Origin: a virus
Direction: 5' to 3' (one strand)
Virus record (IMG/VR): IMGVR_UViG_3300031841_001621
Location: 1 to 36,993 of that record
Length of the DNA: 36,993 nt
The position numbers were made by a program, and so were the translations under genes. Every line of letters begins with the position of its first letter. Within the stretch, counting starts at the first letter, position 1. A model generated the notes under the pieces. The model had not been told where the DNA came from. It did not search any database and was given only the letters and a program-made list of their open reading frames with translations. Positions 33,501 to 36,993 of the stretch are shown here, one piece after another.

Positions 33501-33550
33501 GGTGTACTTGGAGGACGCTATGCGTCGGGGGTTCGACTCCCCCTGCACCA
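33501..33550 (+). ncRNA. Short tRNA-like element (TLS2)
   Basis: The acceptor-like stem GGTGTA/TGCACC (33501-33506/33544-33549, one T-G pair) closes a 7-nt spacer CTTGGAG, a hairpin GACGC-TAT-GCGTC (33514-33526) and a T arm GGGGG-TTCGACT-CCCCC (33527-33543). The T arm is identical over 17 nt to that of TLS1. It has no D or anticodon arm. It fills most of the gap between the 149-aa and 92-aa genes and ends 23 nt before the next ATG. An mRNA-processing or stability signal is possible. Confidence 0.6.
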
Positions 33551-33572
33551 CAAACACTTAAACCCATACATT

Positions 33573-33851
33573 ATGGAAACTCCAAAATACAGCCCCGAGA
33601 TGGCTCAAACTCTCGCAGACGCTATGAACTGGCTCACGATTAAGGGATGGTCGCCATCCATGCGTTGGGAGCATTGGAACGTCGACAAGCCCGTCATCAC
33701 CATCCACGTTCGCTCGCTAGACGCAGGTGGCAACTTCCTCGACGCGATGGCCGTCTCCATCACCGAGACGTGGCAAATCGAACGCTTCGCACAACAATGG
33801 CAAGACCGCGTGGCTGACATGGAAGCACAAACCGAAACCATCGAGGCATGA
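33573..33851 (+). CDS. Unknown small protein, 92 aa
   Basis: A soluble protein with several Trp (MNWLTIKGWSPSMRWEHW) then a strand-like ITIHVRSLD and a helical acidic end. It starts right after the tRNA-like element in the context CCCATACATTATGGAA, nearly identical to that of the 171-aa gene at 34933. Its stop overlaps the next gene's ATG (ATGA). It looks like a compact single domain; no family is recognised. Confidence 0.7.
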   Translation: METPKYSPEMAQTLADAMNWLTIKGWSPSMRWEHWNVDKPVITIHVRSLDAGGNFLDAMAVSITETWQIERFAQQWQDRVADMEAQTETIEA

Positions 33852-33952
33852 TTCAGCTTGAAACCACCGACTACTTCATCGGCTACTGCGTCATGTGCGT
33901 AGCCCTCATCATCATCTTTGCTCTCCTTGTATCATACTTTCAGAACTCATGA
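33848..33952 (+). CDS. Very small single-pass membrane protein, 34 aa
   Basis: After a short acidic N-terminus (MIQLETTDYF) residues 11-30 (IGYCVMCVALIIIFALLVSY) form one hydrophobic helix. The 4-nt overlaps (ATGA) with both flanking genes show that it is translated in a coupled chain. Membrane role (for example a sensor, anti-holin or host-membrane modulator) is unknown. Below usual gene-length cut-offs. Confidence 0.65.
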   Translation: MIQLETTDYFIGYCVMCVALIIIFALLVSYFQNS

Positions 33953-34062
33953 GCATCTTCATCAACATCCTGTACGGATTCGTTTCCGTCTGCATCACGG
34001 GCATGGCAATCGCGCTCGTCAGCACAATCGTAATGGCAATCCGTCAAACCAAGAACCAATGA
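33949..34062 (+). CDS. Very small single-pass membrane protein, 37 aa
   Basis: Residues 4-31 (FINILYGFVSVCITGMAIAL, then VSTIVMAI) make one long hydrophobic helix, ending in a basic RQTKNQ tail. It overlaps the previous and next genes by 4 nt each. Together with the 34-aa protein just before it, this gives two adjacent tiny membrane proteins with opposite charge ends (acidic N-terminus in one, basic C-terminus in the other), possibly forming a pair. Confidence 0.65.
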   Translation: MSIFINILYGFVSVCITGMAIALVSTIVMAIRQTKNQ

Positions 34063-34457
34063 TAGTAGGACTCAACATCCCAGACGAGCGTTTGCACGAC
34101 GTATTCTGCAACGCCATGTACGGCACCCGTGACTTCCTCGTAGTGGAGGAGGAGTGGGACAAGATAGACGAGTATTGGAAAAGCCCCCTGAACAAAGACG
34201 TTCGGGAGGCACACCCCGACCCGTACATCGAACGCAAGATGTGGGCGTACATCGAGGCGGGCAAGTCCATCGCCTTCTTTGACGAGTACCAAGAGCAGTT
34301 CTGCGAGCTGTCATGGCATCGTGTCGTTGACGGCACAGCCAAGATGGCCAAGGACTACGATTGGCACTTCATGAACATCATCACCGAGGACGACGACGGC
34401 ATCACGGCAGACGTGTGGCTCCAATGCGTACTGCTCGGTGAAGTAGTGTACGGATAA
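34059..34457 (+). CDS. Unknown acidic protein, 132 aa
   Basis: ATG at 34059 (MIVGLNIPDERL) overlaps the preceding stop in ATGA form, which is why I reject an upstream start that would run over the membrane genes. The protein is acidic with many Trp and Tyr (EEEWDKIDEYWKSPLNKD; FMNIITEDDDGITADVWLQC). It looks like a soluble alpha/beta domain without a recognised family. It is the end of a four-gene chain and is followed by the structured RNA at 34495-34661. Confidence 0.7.
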   Translation: MIVGLNIPDERLHDVFCNAMYGTRDFLVVEEEWDKIDEYWKSPLNKDVREAHPDPYIERKMWAYIEAGKSIAFFDEYQEQFCELSWHRVVDGTAKMAKDYDWHFMNIITEDDDGITADVWLQCVLLGEVVYG

Positions 34458-34494
34458 TCAACGATAGTCGGCGGACGTTAAACGCAACCTAAAC

Positions 34495-34661
34495 CGTGGC
34501 TCCGACCCTGTAAGCATGGCGAAGACGGAGCCGAGATATATGCCATGCCACCCGATACCCTGTGGGCAGAATAACAATCAGGGTAGAGGATGGGCAAGGG
34601 GAGCAATGCCACTGAACGGGTGACGCCTAGACGTTCAGGCCCCACCCAACCTCGCTTTTTT
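34495..34661 (+). ncRNA. Structured RNA with pseudoknot and terminator-like end
   Basis: An H-type pseudoknot is formed by GGCTCCG/CGGAGCC (34498-34504/34526-34532) and GCATGGC/GCCATGC (34514-34520/34542-34548), with loops of 9, 5 and 9 nt. Next are a 7-bp hairpin TACCCTG/CAGGGTA (34556-34562/34579-34585) and a long irregular stem: GAGG/CCTC, TGGG/CCCA and GGGG/CCCC enclosing CTGAACG/CGTTCAG. It is followed by six T at 34656-34661. It could be an independent RNA, or a riboswitch-like leader of the gene starting 21 nt later; I recognise no known class. Confidence 0.6.
34586..34661 (+). terminator. Long-stem terminator closing the structured RNA
   Basis: GAGG (34586-34589) pairs with CCTC (34650-34653), with inner TGGG/CCCA and GGGG/CCCC helices and a CTGAACG/CGTTCAG tip hairpin; CGC and TTTTTT follow. 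It ends 21 nt before the next ATG, so it may end transcripts of the upstream gene chain or act as an attenuator. Confidence 0.55.
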
Positions 34662-34681
34662 CAAACCCTTAATTCAATACA

Positions 34682-34909
34682 ATGGCTTACTCACACAAGT
34701 ATGACGTAACCAACCGCCTCATTGACTACGAGTGCGGACACCTCGACGACAGGGGTGTGCTTCGCCTGTTCTCTGAACTCATCAAGACAGGCATGGCTTG
34801 GAATCTGCAAGGACACTACGGACGCACAGCGCAAGCACTCATCGACGATGGGTGGCTCGAAGCGGACGGCAATTTCGGAATCAAGGTAGACACTCTACCA
34901 CTCAACTAA
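34682..34909 (+). CDS. DUF7417-like conserved phage protein, 75 aa
   Basis: The sequence pattern YECGHLDDRGVLRLFSELI then KTGMAWNLQGHYGRTAQALI is that of a small family common in many unrelated tailed phages, which I recall as DUF7417 (aromatic/Glu-Gly-x-Leu-Asp ... LFxxLIxTGxAWxLQGxYGRxAxxLI). It is about the full usual length. Function is unknown; the gene is typically in early or replication-proximal regions. It follows a structured leader with a terminator-like T run, so its level might be controlled by that RNA. Confidence 0.75.
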   Translation: MAYSHKYDVTNRLIDYECGHLDDRGVLRLFSELIKTGMAWNLQGHYGRTAQALIDDGWLEADGNFGIKVDTLPLN

Positions 34910-34922
34910 TTTTCATTTCAAT

Positions 34923-34938
34923 CCCATACATCATGGAA
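34923..34938 (+). repeat. Repeated start-site leader CCCATACATYATGGAA (other copy 33563-33578)
   Basis: 15 of 16 bases are identical before and at two gene starts, without a Shine-Dalgarno sequence. It could be a translation enhancer, a small-RNA or protein-binding site, or a relic of duplication. Confidence 0.5.
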
Positions 34939-35448
34939 CAATCAATCAAAGACCTCTTGGCCAAGGCACAAGTCAAGAAGGAAGTGTGCAACGAACGTGC
35001 CGAGTTCTACATGGAAGTTCAACGCGTCATCATGAAGCAGGCAGCTGAGATTGCCGAGCTTGAAGAGAAGCTACGCAACAACGACGGCCTTGCTGTCGAT
35101 TGGCCTGTACTGCGCAAGGTATTCCTGCTTGGTGCAGGGTATGGTGCTGAACAGCAGATGCTGTACGTCAGCGAGGAGACGCGTGACTACGAGGCCGACG
35201 TCTACACATCCTTCTCTGACAACGGGATGTACGCAGACATCAACGGCACGTTCACCCTCGAATCGTGTGACTTGGTAGACCACCTGCGCTTCCGCCAAAT
35301 CAACCGCGCTGACTTGGAGGACGTCCGAAAATTCATCGACATGAACGACGATGAAATCGACACGACGATTGGGTCACACAACCTGACCGGGTACACGTTC
35401 GACCTTTCTAAATCAACAGACAATGAAACGCAACAGACCAACGACTGA
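34933..35448 (+). CDS. Unknown protein, 171 aa, coiled-coil N-terminus
   Basis: The start is ATG at 34933, in context CCCATACATCATGGAA; an upstream in-frame region overlaps the DUF7417-like gene and is not needed. Residues 1-60 are helical (AKAQVKKEVCNERAEFYMEV, then MKQAAEIAELEEKLRNN), the remainder mixed and acidic. No family is recognised. It overlaps the 30-aa membrane gene by 26 nt. Confidence 0.7.
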   Translation: MEQSIKDLLAKAQVKKEVCNERAEFYMEVQRVIMKQAAEIAELEEKLRNNDGLAVDWPVLRKVFLLGAGYGAEQQMLYVSEETRDYEADVYTSFSDNGMYADINGTFTLESCDLVDHLRFRQINRADLEDVRKFIDMNDDEIDTTIGSHNLTGYTFDLSKSTDNETQQTND

Positions 35449-35515
35449 CGCGTGGCTGTGGTTCGCCTTCCTTGCATGGTTGGCGTTCCTCGGCTCGCTC
35501 CTTGCCCTTATGTAA
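35423..35515 (+). CDS. Very small membrane protein, 30 aa
   Basis: The frame MKRNRPTTDAW then LWFAFLAWLAFLGSLLALM has a basic head and one 18-20-residue hydrophobic helix. It begins within the end of the previous gene (26-nt overlap) in a different frame and ends 9 nt before the next gene. Being so short, it rests on context and composition; it resembles the other tiny membrane proteins of this block. Confidence 0.5.
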   Translation: MKRNRPTTDAWLWFAFLAWLAFLGSLLALM

Positions 35516-35524
35516 TCACAACGA

Positions 35525-35791
35525 ATGAAGCAAGTAAACCTAACCCAAGTACAGAAAGCATTGCTGTACATCAAGGCACTCGGACACTTCGAGGCCGACA
35601 TTGTCTACACGGGTGACGACCCTATGGATGATGAACCAACGGTGGCTATGCAATCCAAGCACATCCTCATCGACGGTGACCCACCTGTGTACCAATCCTT
35701 GTACATCAGGTTGCATCAGTCTGACGTCGAGGCATTTGCTCGTGCGTACGACACCAACGTAGAACATTTACAAACCAATTCAATTCAATAA
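35525..35791 (+). CDS. Unknown small protein, 88 aa
   Basis: A soluble, acidic protein: a helical start (LTQVQKALLYIKALGHFEAD), then strands (IVYTGDDPMDDEP) and a helical end (DVEAFARAYDTNVEHL). No motif is recognised. It is in a run of closely spaced small genes, 9 nt after the previous gene and 2 nt before the next. Confidence 0.7.
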   Translation: MKQVNLTQVQKALLYIKALGHFEADIVYTGDDPMDDEPTVAMQSKHILIDGDPPVYQSLYIRLHQSDVEAFARAYDTNVEHLQTNSIQ

Positions 35792-35793
35792 TT

Positions 35794-36204
35794 ATGTCTG
35801 ACATTAACAAAGACACAGGTTCCTACTGGGACCACAAAGGCAAGTACCAAAAGGAGTACGATGCCGCATGGGAAGCACTCATCCCCGCATCAGGTGAGGC
35901 AAAGCACGGGTGGCCTGAAGCCCTCCGCGCTATCTCTCGCATCGGTTACGACTACTACAACAACGGGTTCGGCAACCTGTGGCAGTCGTGGGATGATGGG
36001 GACACCGTGATGGACTCGTACTACGAGGACATGGTGGACTACCTGCGCTCTGAAATCCCCCGTGATATGCACAAGGAACTCAACTCGTTCCTGTTGGATG
36101 CCAAGGGCTACGGGAATTGGAGCGACCAAGCAGACATCATCGACCGCATCATCAACCACATCATCGAGCAGATGCTCGAAGAAGAACTAATCACCAAGGC
36201 ATGA
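35794..36204 (+). CDS. Unknown acidic protein, 136 aa
   Basis: The protein is acidic, rich in Tyr, Trp and Asp (SYWDHKGKYQKEYDAAWEAL; YDYYNNGFGNLWQSWDDGD) and ends in a helix (IIDRIINHIIEQMLEEEL). It resembles small phage-early proteins that contact host enzymes, but I recognise no family. Its stop overlaps the next gene's start as ATGA. Confidence 0.7.
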   Translation: MSDINKDTGSYWDHKGKYQKEYDAAWEALIPASGEAKHGWPEALRAISRIGYDYYNNGFGNLWQSWDDGDTVMDSYYEDMVDYLRSEIPRDMHKELNSFLLDAKGYGNWSDQADIIDRIINHIIEQMLEEELITKA

Positions 36205-36437
36205 AGCTAATCAATGACGAGGGCTACTACACAGGCCCTGAACTTCAATGGAATGTAGAGGATGTCGAGGTTGCTTGCGAGCGCATCGGCCTCTCCCTTC
36301 CCGAGTCTGACTACGAGCGCATCCTCATCGCCTCGTTTGAAGACAACGATTGGGTGATGGAGCGTATGCAACAAGCCATCCAAGACACCATCCAATACAT
36401 GATGGATAACGGAGAACTACCAAACGTAGAACAATGA
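36201..36437 (+). CDS. Unknown small acidic protein, 78 aa
   Basis: The ATG at 36201 (MKLINDEGYYTG) overlaps the preceding stop by 4 nt; a longer frame starting upstream inside the previous gene would begin with an unlikely His/Arg-rich stretch. The protein is acidic and helical (EDVEVACERIGLSLPESDYE; MQQAIQDTIQYMMDNGEL). It overlaps the following gene by 4 nt. Confidence 0.65.
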   Translation: MKLINDEGYYTGPELQWNVEDVEVACERIGLSLPESDYERILIASFEDNDWVMERMQQAIQDTIQYMMDNGELPNVEQ

Positions 36438-36682
36438 ATCTAGATGAATTATACCAAGTGCCCGAGTCATTCAAGCTACTCGAAGGCAAGACCATCAAGT
36501 CCGTGCATTGGCTATCCGACCCCGACATGGAGGTGACAGGGTGGTACAAGCGACCCGTCCGAATCATCTTCACCGACGGGTCAATCCTTATCCCGCAGAG
36601 CGACGACGAGGGTAACAATGGTGGTGCCATGTACTACCAAGACGAAGAAAGATGTGCAACCATTTACACAAATCACAAATGA
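36434..36682 (+). CDS. Unknown small protein, 82 aa
   Basis: A compact soluble protein with beta character (LEGKTIKSVHWLSDP, GWYKRPVRIIFTDGSILIP) and an Asp/Glu/Gly turn. It looks like a small all-beta domain. It overlaps both its neighbours by 4 nt in ATGA form, so it belongs to the same translation chain. No family is recognised. Confidence 0.65.
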   Translation: MNLDELYQVPESFKLLEGKTIKSVHWLSDPDMEVTGWYKRPVRIIFTDGSILIPQSDDEGNNGGAMYYQDEERCATIYTNHK

Positions 36683-36993
36683 TTATTTCACCAATGGATA
36701 AGTTCCCCAAGGGTATGTCCCGCAGGAACAAACGACAAATTCAAGAGGGGTATCAACAGGAGATACAGGGTGCGGGGTTCAACCTCGTGGACTGCGGTAA
36801 CTGTGGCTCCACGTTCCTGCATCGTACAACCCACGACGAGGTCGAGTGTCCCTTCTGTGACTATCGCTCCGAGCCGTGCGATTTCCCCGACCATTTCCAC
36901 ACGGGCTTCAGCGACTCGGCAGAGTTCAATGACCCCGAGCCAAGCGTGGACAAGGAGGTAATCGAAGACCTCTGCCACAAGGTGGCGGACATC
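36679..36993 (+). CDS. Zinc-ribbon protein (3' end off the window), 105 codons present
   Basis: The frame begins ATG at 36679 (MIISPMDKFPKGMSRRNKRQ) and runs to the window end without a stop. Two Cys pairs, CGNC at about residues 43-46 and CPFC at about 63-66, are 16 residues apart, which is a zinc ribbon. The first 25 residues are basic and may contact nucleic acid. Such proteins often act in transcription control in phages. The 4-nt overlap with the previous gene supports the start. Confidence 0.65.
   Translation, partial: MIISPMDKFPKGMSRRNKRQIQEGYQQEIQGAGFNLVDCGNCGSTFLHRTTHDEVECPFCDYRSEPCDFPDHFHTGFSDSAEFNDPEPSVDKEVIEDLCHKVADI

Noticed and set aside
34059-34457. Upstream start at 33918 for the 132-aa gene
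   Set aside because: It would read through the two tiny membrane genes in another frame; the ATGA overlap at 34059 is a better start.
1-36993. CRISPR array, insertion sequence or integrase
   Set aside because: No direct-repeat/spacer series, terminal inverted repeats, transposase or integrase motif was seen in the window.

Overview
The window is a 37-kb piece of a tailed double-stranded DNA phage genome, cut at both ends. Large terminase, portal, scaffold candidate, major capsid protein, two connector-ring proteins and a 1,914-residue tail protein follow one another on the minus strand in the order typical of crAss-like podoviruses (Crassvirales). The host is probably a Bacteroidota bacterium. 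Five minus-strand genes have a TATATTTG or TAGATTTG box, a match to the Bacteroidota -7 consensus TAnnTTTG, 16-25 nt before the start codon, and most starts lack a Shine-Dalgarno sequence. The GC-balanced, acidic proteins and small GG-motif proteins suggest an aquatic (marine or lake) source, but this is inference.

Layout, minus strand, read right to left: (i) 31809-23705, an accessory virion block with small basic GG-motif proteins, a DUF5675-like protein, a 1,671-residue protein with dockerin/EF-hand-like calcium loops, and small proteins; (ii) 23244-18794, a packaging operon with a fibre-like protein, small acidic proteins, a GroES-like co-chaperonin, a small-terminase candidate and TerL; (iii) 18753-11212, portal, small basic protein, head proteins, scaffold candidate, major capsid protein, a fibre/decoration protein and a 56-aa membrane protein; (iv) 11142-1, a head-tail protein, a strong terminator fused to the next promoter, ring proteins, the giant tail (muzzle-like) protein and two probable ejection/internal proteins, the last running off the edge. 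One winged-helix gene (23278-23724) lies on the plus strand inside this late block.

Plus strand, 31.8 kb to the end: a tRNA-Arg(UCU) with its own promoter, about 0.9 kb of dense non-coding structure, and a run of at least 13 small tightly coupled genes of mostly unknown function (three tiny membrane proteins, a DUF7417-like protein, a zinc-ribbon protein cut by the edge). Three of the gaps between these genes hold structured RNA: two short tRNA-like elements sharing an identical 17-nt T-arm, each just before a gene, and a roughly 170-nt RNA with an H-type pseudoknot and a terminator-like end. This RNA shares an ordered set of motifs with the long non-coding region. This structured-RNA/small-gene block is the most unusual part of the window.

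Functions of structural proteins are assigned from gene order, length and recognisable motifs; no database search was possible.
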